From contig JAAWWF010000028.1 in assembly GCA_021404565.1 (NCBI GenBank), positions 124,001-188,000 of the forward strand: 64,000 nt of DNA, in the 5' to 3' direction. The position numbers and the translations under genes are program-made. Source of the stretch: Roseivirga sp. Its GTDB lineage: Bacteria > Bacteroidota > Bacteroidia > Cytophagales > Cyclobacteriaceae. This document shows positions 25,368 to 35,896 of this stretch, in pieces. Position 1 is the stretch's first letter; each line of letters opens with the position of its first letter. The notes beneath the pieces were generated by a model. The model saw nothing but the letters and a program-made list of their open reading frames with translations. It was not told the DNA's origin and did no database searches.

Positions 25368-27968
25368 TTATTCATCCCTCAAACACTTCACTGGATTGAC
25401 CGCAGCCGCTTTCAGGGTTTGGAAACCCACGGTAAGCCAGGCCACCAACAGTGCCACAGCGCCAGCGCCAGCAAAGAACCACCATTTCAATTCAATTGGG
25501 TATGCAAAGCCAGTGAGCCAGTCGCTGGTGATATAATAACTAATGGGGAGGGCTATGACGATAGCTGCTAATACCATTTTGGTGAAATCACCGGAGAGCA
25601 TATAAACGATCCTGAGATTACCAGAACCGAGTATCTTTCGAATGCCTATTTCCTTCATGCGTCTTTCAGCAGAGAAGGCTACCAGACCAAGAAGCCCCAG
25701 CGCAGAAATTAAAATGGCAAAGCCAGCGAAATAGCGGGAGAGGGCCGCTACCCGGTTTTCTGACTCGTAAAGCTCCTGAAAATCCTGATCGAGGAATTTG
25801 TAGTTGAAAGTATAACCCGGGTTGAACTCAGTATAGAAATCCTCCATCCGGGCCAGTGCTTCTTTAGCAGAACCAGCCTTGATCCTGACCATGGTATTAA
25901 GAAGGAAATTAGGAGCGAGATCGAAATACATAGGGCCTATAGATTCATGGAGTGAATGAAAATGGAAGTCTTCTACGACACCGACAATAAGCGCATCAGT
26001 GCCCCAGATCTTTACTCTTTTGCCCACAGGCTCTTCCAGTCTCATGAGTTCTACGGCTTTCTGGTTAAGTACAATCTGAAATTCCTTGTTAAGAGGAAAA
26101 TCTCGGGAGAAGCTTCGACCGTCCTTTAGGGTAACGCCCAGTGTTTCTATGAAATCGTAATAGACCATTTGTCGCCTGATATCAATCTGCTCTCCCAACT
26201 GCCCCTCCCAGGTAAAATCACTTACTCCGGGTGGGTGAAACATATCGTTGTTGATGGCCGATGCGTTTTCGACTCCCGGCAGGTTTTTAAGCCCTTGCAG
26301 AAAGGGTTCCAGGTTATCTACTGTTTTGCCCTCGCGTTCAAAATATAACAGTTGATCTTTGTCAAAACCCAGGGCCTTGTTCTGAATCAGCTGCATTTGC
26401 TTAAAAACCACGAGTACTCCCACGATAAAGATGATGGAGAGCGCGAATTGAAAAATAACCAGTCCTTTTCTAACCCAAAGCTCACCTACAGTGCCTTTAA
26501 GCATTCCTTTTAGCACCACTGCCGGATTGAAACCGGATAAATACAAGGCAGGATAACTGCCTGAAATCAGGCCTGTAAGTAGTGTAATGCCCAGACCGCC
26601 AATGATAAGAGAAGAGCTCAATATAGGTTCAATCTGTTTGCCGGTGATGATATTGAACTGTGGCAATACCGTGAAAACAAGGCCTATGGCCACCAGCAAA
26701 GAAAGGAAGGACATCAGCATCGATTCACTGAGGTATTGAAAGATCAGCGAACTGCGGCCAGCGCCAACAGCCTTTTTTACGCCTACTTCTTTGATGCGCC
26801 TTGAAGCCCTGGCGGTAGACAGGTTCATAAAATTAATGCAGGCAATGACCAGAATGAAAATTGCGATAAGCGAGAAAAACCGTACATATTCGATTCTACC
26901 ACCGGCTTCCACGCCATTTTCGAATTCGCCATGCAGATATTGGTCAGAGTATTTTTGGAGAAAGAGTGTCTTGTTACTTTCTGGCAAGTGCTTACGGATG
27001 AGTCCTTCAATTTTGGCATTGACATTTTTCAGGTCAGCACCCTCTTTCAGCAGTACCCAGGCTACGGAGTTGGGGTTTTCCCATTGATCTCCGAAATCAT
27101 CAGCGTAGAGCTGATATGGAAGTACCAGGTCGAACTGGTCTGTAGCATTTGCAGGAGGGGAGCTGAAGATACCGGAAATGATGACAGGACCACCCAGGTT
27201 CATTGAACTCCATTCTACCGTTTTTCCAATCAGGTTTTCAGTAGTGTTAAACAGGTTTTTAGCCAGTATCTCGGAAATTACAATGGCGTTCTTATTTGAA
27301 AGTACCTGATCGGGGTTACCCTGGACCAATGGATAGCTGAACATGTTAAAGAAGTCAGGACCTACGTGCCTGCCTGTAGCCTTAACTTTTGTCTCTTGAT
27401 ATGTCAGGTCGTAACCAATATTCCAGCTGGGATCCGTGCCGGATATGGCTTTTTCTACTTCGGGTACTTCCGCTATGAGCGCACCCGCTACCTGGGCAGA
27501 CATCCCGTTCCAGGTATTAATATCTGCACCGTCATGATAGTTGCCCATGACCTGGTAAAGCCGACTGTCTTTTTCATGAAACTTGTCGATGCTTCTTTCA
27601 TCATTCACCCATAGATAAATGAGCAGTACACAGGCAAGGCCGGTAGCCAAACCAGTAAGATTGATGAGAAATGAGCTTTTGTAGCGTTTGAAAATTCTGA
27701 CTGAGAGTAATAGATTGTGTTGTAACATACCGTAATAATTGAGTTTTTGACCGCCCGAAAGAGGCTTTAGCAATGCGGGTCTCAGTACTTTGAGTACCTC
27801 GCGATTGTAAAGTCTTCGGGATTTTTTAATTGAATATTGCTCCAGAAAATCAGCATACACTTCTTCCAGGTCACCTTCGATTTCTTCCAGGTACTCTTTC
27901 CTGACCACGGAGCGGAGCAACTTCAATGACCATTTGGGGGGCGATATGCTGTCTTCTGGTTTATTCAT
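25368..27968 (-). CDS. FtsX/MacB-like ABC permease 4 of the PadR cluster
   Basis: About 866 residues from an ATG at 27968 (MNKPEDSISPPKWSLKLLRS), matching the start of its paralogues; an ATG at 28079 would add 37 residues and overlap the previous gene far more. Layout: a cytoplasmic prefix domain (1-80, with YLEEIEGDLEEVYADFLEQ), a first transmembrane helix after LINLTGLATGLACVLLIYLW, a MacB-type periplasmic domain, three central helices, a second periplasmic domain and three final helices with RMKEIGIRKILGS. Its start overlaps the stop of permease 3 by eight bases. It has no ATPase domain. Confidence 0.85.
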   Translation of the reverse strand: MNKPEDSISPPKWSLKLLRSVVRKEYLEEIEGDLEEVYADFLEQYSIKKSRRLYNREVLKVLRPALLKPLSGGQKLNYYGMLQHNLLLSVRIFKRYKSSFLINLTGLATGLACVLLIYLWVNDERSIDKFHEKDSRLYQVMGNYHDGADINTWNGMSAQVAGALIAEVPEVEKAISGTDPSWNIGYDLTYQETKVKATGRHVGPDFFNMFSYPLVQGNPDQVLSNKNAIVISEILAKNLFNTTENLIGKTVEWSSMNLGGPVIISGIFSSPPANATDQFDLVLPYQLYADDFGDQWENPNSVAWVLLKEGADLKNVNAKIEGLIRKHLPESNKTLFLQKYSDQYLHGEFENGVEAGGRIEYVRFFSLIAIFILVIACINFMNLSTARASRRIKEVGVKKAVGAGRSSLIFQYLSESMLMSFLSLLVAIGLVFTVLPQFNIITGKQIEPILSSSLIIGGLGITLLTGLISGSYPALYLSGFNPAVVLKGMLKGTVGELWVRKGLVIFQFALSIIFIVGVLVVFKQMQLIQNKALGFDKDQLLYFEREGKTVDNLEPFLQGLKNLPGVENASAINNDMFHPPGVSDFTWEGQLGEQIDIRRQMVYYDFIETLGVTLKDGRSFSRDFPLNKEFQIVLNQKAVELMRLEEPVGKRVKIWGTDALIVGVVEDFHFHSLHESIGPMYFDLAPNFLLNTMVRIKAGSAKEALARMEDFYTEFNPGYTFNYKFLDQDFQELYESENRVAALSRYFAGFAILISALGLLGLVAFSAERRMKEIGIRKILGSGNLRIVYMLSGDFTKMVLAAIVIALPISYYITSDWLTGFAYPIELKWWFFAGAGAVALLVAWLTVGFQTLKAAAVNPVKCLRDE

Positions 27969-30657
27969 TTCTAAGCAGGTCTGCAGGGTTTTTAATGGCC
28001 GCCTGCCTGATTTGCCAGCCAATGGTGAGGATACTGATAAGTAATACAATGAGCAATCCTGAAACGGTTTCAAATACACCTGTTTCGGCTCTTTGCCAGA
28101 AGTTATTCAACACCTGGCTGTCAACAATATAGAGCGTAACAGGGATGGCGATCAGCCCGGCTATGACGATAAGCAGAAGGAAACTTCTTGACAGGAGAAC
28201 CATCAGGTGACTGACACCGGCTCCCAATACTTTTCTGATGCTGATCTCTTTCATGCGCGTTTCCGTGGTGAATACTGCCATACCCAACAGCCCGAGTGTG
28301 GAAATAGAGATGGCCAGGAATGCCAGGAAGGAGATAATGGTGCGTGTAGCCCTGTTGGATTCGTAGCTGGCTCTGATCTTATCGTTGTATAGAGCGGCTT
28401 TAAAAGGATGAACAGGGTCCTGGGCTGTATAGATAGCTTCGAGCCTATCAAAAGTAGTTCCAAGGTCATTGCTTTGAACCTTAACATTCAATGACTTGTA
28501 CTGGTCAGGTTGATTCGTCTGAATAAACACAAAGGACTCAAGGAACTTCTTGGTGAGTCCAATGGTCACCATGTCCTCGACTACTCCCTGAATGGTTACT
28601 TTTTGCCCGTTGCACCAGAGCGTTTTACCAATAGATGCTTTGGGCGAACCAAGTTCGAGCTTCTTCAATAGTCCCTCATTGACAATTACATACTTCGCTG
28701 TTTCGCCCTGAACAAGGGGAGTCAGAAAGTTGCTACCCGCCAGAAAATGCAGCTCATGCATGTCCATATAGCGTTCATCAATATGGTTAATCAGCGAAAT
28801 TGCACGCCCTTTTCGGTCTTCCGGCTGTATCATTCCTGCATTCAACCCATCTCCGCCTACGCCCAAAACCCAGGTAGATTTTGAGGTTTCGACAACCTCA
28901 GAAAGCTGCGCATATTCATTTTCAAGCAGGTCTATATAGTCGCCTTTGATGTCAATGGTGATGACTTGATCTGTTGTGTAGCCCAGGTCGTAGCTTAATG
29001 CAAAATTGTATTGATTGTTGATGAGCACAGCACACATGATGAGACCAATGGAAAGCGTAAACTGAAAGACGATCAGGAGCTTCCTCAGATTTACACCTGA
29101 GAAGAACTTTACTTTGCTCACCTCCTGAAAAACCATACCTGCTCTGAGTTTGGAATGAAAGAGTGCCGGTAGAAAACCGGCTACAGCACCAACTGCTATG
29201 GCAAACAACAGGAAATAGAGCAGATGTACAGGAGTGATGGTAAGTCTGAACATGCTGTAGCCTTGTAGGGAGGGAGGTGCCAGGTTTAGAATACCCGGCC
29301 TGATAACAACAAACAGCACCAGGCCTGCAAACATGGCCAGTACGGATAAAAGAACCGCCTCAACCATAAACTGAGCGAATACCTGAAAACGGGTTGCACC
29401 TGTGACTTTGCGAATGCCCACTTCTTTGGAGCGCCTCAAGGCCCGGGCTAATGAGAGGTTGGTATAGTTAAAGCAGGCCGAGAGCAGTACAATAAACGTA
29501 AGACCGGCCATCAGGTAAATGCGTTCCTGTGAAAAGGAAGGAGCAGTGCTGTGATAAGTATCACTGGTTACAAAATCGCCCATGGGCTGAAGGTTGTGGA
29601 CCAGTGGATTGTCTGCTCTGTCGGTGTTATAATTGCTAAGCATGCGCTCCATGGCCTTTTCTATCTCTGCCTTTTTCGCATTTTCGCTGAGTACCAGGTA
29701 AACAGAGTAATTGGTGTTTCCAGGAGCGTTTTTGATATCCCTTTCTTCCTGAACCGCCCGAAGATCCAGTGTGCTGAGGGAAATCAGCATTTCAAATTGC
29801 AAATGCGAATTATGGGGAGGATCCTGCACAACCCCGGTAACAATGCCTTCTTTAAAATCAACCCCTGCAGCAGCTCCGGTTTGTAAAAAGCGATCCTGCT
29901 CAGCTGAAACCAGCTGTCCCATAGGATTGCTATCACCAAAGAGTCGTTTCGCGGCCGATTGGGTGAGTACCAGTCCATTGGGTTCTGTCAGGGCCGTTTC
30001 CGGATTGCCCTGTAATAGTTTGAAGGACAGTACATCAAAGAATGAAGCCCCTGCATAAAAACCAGTGATTGGAGTTGCTTTGTCACCAGCTTTCAGATCG
30101 AAGGAAACACGGGTGTTGTCCAGTATAAGGGTCTTTTCTATTCCAGGTACCTGGGCCTCCAATTGTAGCCCCATGTAATAAGAGGAAGAAGCTGTTTTTA
30201 CCATTTGATTCTGCGTACCTCTGACTTCTGAGGAAGTAATCCGGTAGATATCGTCCTTATGGGTATGGAAATCGTCAATGGAAGAAAGCTCCGACAGGAA
30301 CAAAATCATGAGAATGCCAACGGACATGCTTATGGCCAATCCAACCATATTGATGGCGGAGAAAAGTGTGTTGTTTTTCAGGCTCCTGAATGAGCTCTTG
30401 AAGTAGTTTTTGAACATTCCGTATTGATTTAATTGCTGAGAGCCACTGAGTCCTTTGACCAGAACTGGCCTGAGTAGCTTGATTACTTCCTTATTGTATA
30501 ACCTGCGGGCTTTAGTCCTCGAATACTGGTCCAGAAAATCGATATAAAGCTCATCCAGATCACCTTCAATCTCTTCCAGGTAGTCTTTTTTGACCAAAGA
30601 CCTGAGTAGTTTGAGAGACCACTGGGGTGGGGCAATATGGCATTCCTCCTTCTTCAA
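27961..30657 (-). CDS. FtsX/MacB-like ABC permease 3 of the PadR cluster
   Basis: An 898-residue permease with the same prefix domain (WSLKLLRSLVKKDYLEEIEGDLDELY) and two MacB/FtsX halves. It is the odd one among the four: the first helix region reads NTLFSAINMVGLAISMSV rather than FLINLxGLxTGLA, and the end reads AAIKNPADLLRNE rather than ...NPxxCLRDE. It has the longest protein length of the set. It may form heteromers with the others or serve a different role. It lies between permeases 2 and 4 with gaps of only a few bases. Confidence 0.85.
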   Translation of the reverse strand: MKKEECHIAPPQWSLKLLRSLVKKDYLEEIEGDLDELYIDFLDQYSRTKARRLYNKEVIKLLRPVLVKGLSGSQQLNQYGMFKNYFKSSFRSLKNNTLFSAINMVGLAISMSVGILMILFLSELSSIDDFHTHKDDIYRITSSEVRGTQNQMVKTASSSYYMGLQLEAQVPGIEKTLILDNTRVSFDLKAGDKATPITGFYAGASFFDVLSFKLLQGNPETALTEPNGLVLTQSAAKRLFGDSNPMGQLVSAEQDRFLQTGAAAGVDFKEGIVTGVVQDPPHNSHLQFEMLISLSTLDLRAVQEERDIKNAPGNTNYSVYLVLSENAKKAEIEKAMERMLSNYNTDRADNPLVHNLQPMGDFVTSDTYHSTAPSFSQERIYLMAGLTFIVLLSACFNYTNLSLARALRRSKEVGIRKVTGATRFQVFAQFMVEAVLLSVLAMFAGLVLFVVIRPGILNLAPPSLQGYSMFRLTITPVHLLYFLLFAIAVGAVAGFLPALFHSKLRAGMVFQEVSKVKFFSGVNLRKLLIVFQFTLSIGLIMCAVLINNQYNFALSYDLGYTTDQVITIDIKGDYIDLLENEYAQLSEVVETSKSTWVLGVGGDGLNAGMIQPEDRKGRAISLINHIDERYMDMHELHFLAGSNFLTPLVQGETAKYVIVNEGLLKKLELGSPKASIGKTLWCNGQKVTIQGVVEDMVTIGLTKKFLESFVFIQTNQPDQYKSLNVKVQSNDLGTTFDRLEAIYTAQDPVHPFKAALYNDKIRASYESNRATRTIISFLAFLAISISTLGLLGMAVFTTETRMKEISIRKVLGAGVSHLMVLLSRSFLLLIVIAGLIAIPVTLYIVDSQVLNNFWQRAETGVFETVSGLLIVLLISILTIGWQIRQAAIKNPADLLRNE

Positions 30658-30660
30658 TTC

Positions 30661-33255
30661 CTATTCACTCCTGAGGCATTTGGCGGGATTAACCGTGGCT
30701 GCCTTCAATGTCTGGAAACCCACAGTAAGCCAGGCGATGAATAGGGCCAATAGCCCGGCAGTGGCAAAAAACCACCAATTCAGGCTTATGCGATACTCAA
30801 AGTCCTGCAACCAGCCGGTAGCCAGAAAATAACTGAGAGGCAGGGCAATGATAATGGCCAGGGCCACAATTTTGGTAAAATCACCAGACAGCAACCTGAC
30901 GATATTGGCAGTACTGGATCCCAAAATCTTTCGAATGCCAATTTCTTTGATTCTCCGCTCGGCAGTAAAAGCAGCCAGCCCGAAAAGACCAAGGCAGGAA
31001 ATGATAATGGCTACTGAAGCGAAGTACTTTGCCAGGGTAGCCGTTCTTTGCTCGTCTTTGTATTGGGCGGCATAGTTGTCATCCATAAACTGGTATTCGA
31101 AGTTAAAACCCGGATTCAAATCGTGATAAAGGGTTTGTATGCCTTTCAGGGTTTCCTGTTCGCTGCCTGCAGCCAACCTGGCCATCACCACCCAGGTATC
31201 ATTAGGTTTTAAAACAAAGAAAGCGGGGCCCACCTTTTGATGAAAGCTTCTGAAATGAAAGTCTTTTACAACACCCAGAATCTGCTGATCGGCACCCCAG
31301 ACATTCACAATCTTGCCAACAGGGTCTTCAATTCCCATGGTCTTAATGGCTTCTTCGTTAAAGATAACTTTACCAATGTCGGTTTTAAATTCTTTGCTGA
31401 AAGATCTTCCTGCAATTATCTCGAATTCAAGGAGTTCTATAAAATCATGATTGACCCGCATGTATTCCATTTCTACAGTTTCATCAGCAAGTTTCCCTTC
31501 CCAGCTCAGGTCATAGGTACTGCCAGTGTAAGAGCCTGCTATGCTATGTGCTGTGCTCGAAGCCATGGTAACACCCGGTACCTTCTTCAACTCATCCAGG
31601 AAGGGCTCAAGCTTAAGTTCCAACTCACCTTCTGCCTCAAAAGAAATAATGTTGTCTTTATTGAAACCGATGTCTTTTTGCTGGGTGAACTCAATTTGCT
31701 TTTGAACTACGAGCACAGAAACGATCAGTACAACGGAAAGAACAAACTGGAACACCACGAGCCCTTTGCGCAGGAAAAGCTCTCGCCAGGAGGAAGGCGT
31801 TTGGCCCTTTAAAATCTTGACCGGCTTAAAACCTGAAAGGTAAAGGGCAGGGTAACTCCCCGACAAAATGCCTGTAATGGCCAGTGTAACGCCCAGAGCC
31901 ATGACTAACTCACCTGTGAATACCAGGGAAAGGGACTTATCCGTGATACTGTTAAACTCGGGAAGCACCAGCCAGACAATTGCCAGTGACATTACCAGAG
32001 AGATAAAAGCCATGATAACCGACTCACTCATAAACTGAAGCATCAGTGTTTTTCGGCTGGCACCAACAGCCTTCTTGATGCCAATTTCCTTGATCCTTCG
32101 TGATACCCTGGCCGTAGAGAGGTTCATAAAATTGATACAGGCAATGGCCAGGATAAAGAAGGCAATCAGCCCGATAAGTCTTACACTTGCTGCTTTTCCA
32201 CCTGTTGGTCTGCCGTTTTCAAATTTACCATTGAGGTACAGATCGCTATACAATACAGCAAAGGGTGTCACATTGGGTTCGCCATTATTTTCTTTGATCA
32301 CATTCACAATTTTGGCATTAAAGGCATCTATATCGGAGCCTTCCTTTAACACCACAAAAGTGGATGGCGCATTGTTTTTCCAGTTCAGAATCCAGGAGCG
32401 AGACTCTTTGAACTCACCAAAAGTCATAATGAAATCGAACTGATGCGTAGAGCTTGCGGGAGGGCTTTTAAAAATGCCAGAGACCTGAAACTGCTTGAAG
32501 TGCATAAAGTCCACCATTTTACCAACCACATCTACGGTAGTACCGAATAGTTTTGTGGCCAGCTCTTCAGAGATGACAACCGCACGTTTGTCTTTGAGTA
32601 CCTCATTCTTATCTCCTTGTATTAAGTCATAGCTAAACACATTGAAATAATCCTCGCCCGCATATTGACCGACTGCCTTTATGTTGGTGTCTTCATAGGA
32701 AAGCGTATAAGCACTGAGCCATGATTGGGTAGTGGCAAATTCAACCTCTGGTAAGGTTTCAGCCAGTGTTTGAGGTAGCAGGGCAGGAGTGGCCTGATTG
32801 GTGCTGATACCATTCGAGTTGTCATAATTGGCCAGCACCTGATAGAGCCTGTCGCCCTTTTCATGAAACCTGTTGACCTCAAATTCACTGTTGACCCAAA
32901 GGTAGATGAGCAGGGTACAGGCCAGGCCGGTAGAAAGGCCCAGCAGGTTGATGAGAAATGCACTCTTGTAGCGCATATAACTTCGTAATGTCAGAATCAA
33001 GTTGTGTTGTAGCATACCTGTATTGAGTTTTTGACCGATACTCCATTTTTTGACCAGAGCCGGTCGGATTAACCTTATGACTTCTTTGTTGTATAATCTT
33101 CTGGCTTTTGCCAAAGAGTGCAGTTCCACATTCTCGTCAAACAGCTCTTCTATATCGCCTTCAATTTCTTCCAGAAACTCTTTTCTGAGAAAATATCGCA
33201 GCAGGCGATGCGACCATTTGGGAGGTTTGACTTGATGCCTGGAATCACTCATCAC
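30661..33255 (-). CDS. FtsX/MacB-like ABC permease 2 of the PadR cluster
   Basis: An 864-residue permease of the same design: prefix domain with FLRKEFLEEIEGDIEELFDENVE, LNTGMLQHNLILTLRSYMRYK before the first helix, a MacB-type periplasmic domain (about 130-370), three helices around FMNLSTARVSRRIKEIGIKKAVGAS, a second periplasmic domain and the closing KEIGIRKILGSSTANIVRLLSGDFTK. Very similar in order and motifs to permeases 1 and 4, so tandem duplication is likely. Its start overlaps the stop of permease 1 by 11 bases, and its stop lies three bases before permease 3. Confidence 0.85.
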   Translation of the reverse strand: MMSDSRHQVKPPKWSHRLLRYFLRKEFLEEIEGDIEELFDENVELHSLAKARRLYNKEVIRLIRPALVKKWSIGQKLNTGMLQHNLILTLRSYMRYKSAFLINLLGLSTGLACTLLIYLWVNSEFEVNRFHEKGDRLYQVLANYDNSNGISTNQATPALLPQTLAETLPEVEFATTQSWLSAYTLSYEDTNIKAVGQYAGEDYFNVFSYDLIQGDKNEVLKDKRAVVISEELATKLFGTTVDVVGKMVDFMHFKQFQVSGIFKSPPASSTHQFDFIMTFGEFKESRSWILNWKNNAPSTFVVLKEGSDIDAFNAKIVNVIKENNGEPNVTPFAVLYSDLYLNGKFENGRPTGGKAASVRLIGLIAFFILAIACINFMNLSTARVSRRIKEIGIKKAVGASRKTLMLQFMSESVIMAFISLVMSLAIVWLVLPEFNSITDKSLSLVFTGELVMALGVTLAITGILSGSYPALYLSGFKPVKILKGQTPSSWRELFLRKGLVVFQFVLSVVLIVSVLVVQKQIEFTQQKDIGFNKDNIISFEAEGELELKLEPFLDELKKVPGVTMASSTAHSIAGSYTGSTYDLSWEGKLADETVEMEYMRVNHDFIELLEFEIIAGRSFSKEFKTDIGKVIFNEEAIKTMGIEDPVGKIVNVWGADQQILGVVKDFHFRSFHQKVGPAFFVLKPNDTWVVMARLAAGSEQETLKGIQTLYHDLNPGFNFEYQFMDDNYAAQYKDEQRTATLAKYFASVAIIISCLGLFGLAAFTAERRIKEIGIRKILGSSTANIVRLLSGDFTKIVALAIIIALPLSYFLATGWLQDFEYRISLNWWFFATAGLLALFIAWLTVGFQTLKAATVNPAKCLRSE

Positions 33256-35851
33256 GCAAGCAGTGAATTGGGTTCATAGTTGCTGATTTAAATGTTTGAA
33301 AACCAACGGTCAGCCAGGCAATCACCAAACAGGACAAACCGGCCAATACGAAGATCCACCACCTTAATTCTACAGCATAAGCGAAGTTTTCCAGCCATTT
33401 GGAAACGGCCAGATAACCAAGGGGTAAGGCCAGGACAATGGAAATGACAACGGTTTTTGTAAAACTACCTGTCAAGAGCCTGATGATGACGGTTTGGCTT
33501 GCTCCGAGAATTTTGCGAATACCAATCTCTTTTGTTCTCCGCTCAGCCGTAAAAGTGGCCAGACCAAATAGTCCGAGGCATGAGATGATTATAGCCGCAC
33601 CTGCCATATAATTTGACAGGACTGATTCCTTTTCTTCTGATTCGTAAAGGGCCATATAGTCATCTTCCAGGTAAGTTGCCTCGAAAGCGTATTTTTCATG
33701 AAACTCCTTATAGAGCTTCTCAATACGGTCAATTGTATTGACCTCGGCACCCTGCTTTAGTTTCACTATGCAGTCACTGCCCCATTCTCTGAAACGAATG
33801 ACCATTGGTTCGATGGCCTGGTGCATTGAGCCGTACTGGAAATCTTCTACCACCCCAATCACTTCTCTGAAATTGCTTTTGCCATAGTTAATCCTGGTGC
33901 CTGCTGCATTCTCTAAGCCAAGTAATTTTGCTGCTGACTGATTGATGATAATTCTGTTTTCGTCTTCGTTGAGCTTGGGGTCAAAAGATCGGCCTTCTAC
34001 AATGTTCAGACCAAGCGTTTCAATTACATCATAACCCATTTTAGGTGATTTAAACAGATGTTGTCGGTTCTCAGGAGCCTGGGGCGTCCAATATCCACTG
34101 CCACTATCTTCTCCCCACAGGAAGTCTCCGGCCATATTGCCGCTGCTTTCAATACCGGGTATTTCTTTCAGCCTGGAGACAAAGGACAGTACCTGGTCCC
34201 GATCAAGGCCTTTACTCCGGAATGTGATTACATTGTTTCTATCGTATCCCAGGTTTTTACTCTGCGTAAATTCAATTTGCTGGTTGATCACGATAACGCC
34301 AATAATGAAAATGATTGATAAGGTAAATTGTACAACTACAAGGCCTTTTCTAACAAACTCTTCTCCTTTGATGTTTGAGATTTTACCCTTCAAAACGGCT
34401 ACCGGGTTGAACCCCGAGAGATAGAAGGCAGGGTAACTTCCGGCCAGTACTCCGGTGATGAAAACTGTCCAGCAATAAAGGGGGAGGTGTTCCCTGATGT
34501 TCAATACAATATTTTTGCCGGTGATCAGATTGAACTCGGGTAGCAGCAAATACACGAGTATACTTGAGGCAAGCAATGCCAGAAACGAAATGAGCAGGGT
34601 TTCAAACATGAATTGAATGATAAGAGAAAGCCTGTTTGCACCTATGGCTTTTTTGACCCCAATCTCCTTCATCTTTTTGTTGGCCTGAGCTGTAGACAAA
34701 TTCATGAAATTGATGCTGGCAATGACCAATATGAGGATGGCAACGATTGTAAAAAGTCTGACACTTTCAGCTCTTCCACCTACCAGTGTCCCTTCCTTGT
34801 ATTTGCCATGCAAATAGTAGTCTGAGTACTTCTGGACGAATACGCTAAACCTTTCATTGTTTACTTTATCATCCATAAAGTTTTCAATTTTGGCATTAAA
34901 TGCCTCTATGTCGGTGCCTTGTTTTAGTACTAAGTATGTTTGCGCATAGCCGCCATTCCACTCATCGGCCCATTTGTCTGTTTCTATAAGGTTGTCATAG
35001 TTGATTACCAGTTCGAACTGCAGAGTGGCATTGGAAGGAGGGGCTTCAAAAACACCTGAAACAATGAATTCTTTCGAAATGAGCCTTGTTTCTAAGTTGA
35101 TGGTTTTACCAACAGCCGCTTCCACTGTTCCAAATATCCTGACAGCCGTTTCTTCGGAAATCACTATTGACTCCTTGTTTGCCAGTACCTTTTGAGCGTT
35201 TCCGCTCAACAAACTGTAAGTAAGCAACTCAAAGAAATTGCTGCTGGCATAAAGCCCGTGAGTTTCATAGTTTCCTTCACCATAGCTAATCACTCCCTTT
35301 GGCTTGTAGAAGCCGTTTCCAATCCAAACGGCATCTTCTACCTCTGGAAAGTTCTCCACCATGGTACGACCTAATCTGCCACTGGTATAATCCCAGGTCA
35401 CCAGGTTGTTTGTGAGTTCGAAGTGGGTCATTGCCCAGTATAACTGATTGTCTTTCTCGTGAAAAGTGTCTACCGAGCGTTCATCGTTTACCCAGAGGAA
35501 AATCAGCAGACTGGCAGCCAGCCCGGTAGAAAGCCCGATAAGGTTGATAAGAAATGTCGTTTTATGGCGTTTAAAGCCCCTTAAGGTGATCAGTAGATTG
35601 TGTTGTAACATGCCTAGATAATTGAGTTTTTGACTTCCTGATATGGTTTTGATAATGGCAGGGCGCAGCAGCTTTAATGCCTGCCAGCTATATCGCCTGC
35701 GTGACTTACCTGGAGAATAGGTCTCCAGATCATCATAAAACACCTCTTCCATATCTCCTTCGATCTCTTCCAGGTAATCTTTCCTGATAAAGAGGCGAAG
35801 CAGCCGGAGTGACCAGCTAGGTGGATTGATATGATCTTGATTTTCGTTCAT
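33245..35851 (-). CDS. FtsX/MacB-like ABC permease 1 of the PadR cluster
   Basis: An 868-residue permease, first after the PadR gene (45 bases). The prefix domain has FIRKDYLEEIEGDMEEVFYDDLE, then LNYLGMLQHNLLITLRGFKRHK and the FLINLIGLSTGLAASLLIFLW helix. Two MacB/FtsX halves follow, with FMNLSTAQANKKMKEIGVKKAIGAN and KEIGIRKILGASQTVIIRLL. MacB-family permeases normally pair with a separate or fused ATPase for extrusion or mechanotransmission of periplasmic substrates; none is near. A free ATPase elsewhere may serve all four. Confidence 0.85.
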   Translation of the reverse strand: MNENQDHINPPSWSLRLLRLFIRKDYLEEIEGDMEEVFYDDLETYSPGKSRRRYSWQALKLLRPAIIKTISGSQKLNYLGMLQHNLLITLRGFKRHKTTFLINLIGLSTGLAASLLIFLWVNDERSVDTFHEKDNQLYWAMTHFELTNNLVTWDYTSGRLGRTMVENFPEVEDAVWIGNGFYKPKGVISYGEGNYETHGLYASSNFFELLTYSLLSGNAQKVLANKESIVISEETAVRIFGTVEAAVGKTINLETRLISKEFIVSGVFEAPPSNATLQFELVINYDNLIETDKWADEWNGGYAQTYLVLKQGTDIEAFNAKIENFMDDKVNNERFSVFVQKYSDYYLHGKYKEGTLVGGRAESVRLFTIVAILILVIASINFMNLSTAQANKKMKEIGVKKAIGANRLSLIIQFMFETLLISFLALLASSILVYLLLPEFNLITGKNIVLNIREHLPLYCWTVFITGVLAGSYPAFYLSGFNPVAVLKGKISNIKGEEFVRKGLVVVQFTLSIIFIIGVIVINQQIEFTQSKNLGYDRNNVITFRSKGLDRDQVLSFVSRLKEIPGIESSGNMAGDFLWGEDSGSGYWTPQAPENRQHLFKSPKMGYDVIETLGLNIVEGRSFDPKLNEDENRIIINQSAAKLLGLENAAGTRINYGKSNFREVIGVVEDFQYGSMHQAIEPMVIRFREWGSDCIVKLKQGAEVNTIDRIEKLYKEFHEKYAFEATYLEDDYMALYESEEKESVLSNYMAGAAIIISCLGLFGLATFTAERRTKEIGIRKILGASQTVIIRLLTGSFTKTVVISIVLALPLGYLAVSKWLENFAYAVELRWWIFVLAGLSCLVIAWLTVGFQTFKSATMNPIHCLRDE

Positions 35852-35896
35852 GGTACCAGATGCCGTCAGACCTCAGGTCAGACAGAGCTAGATATC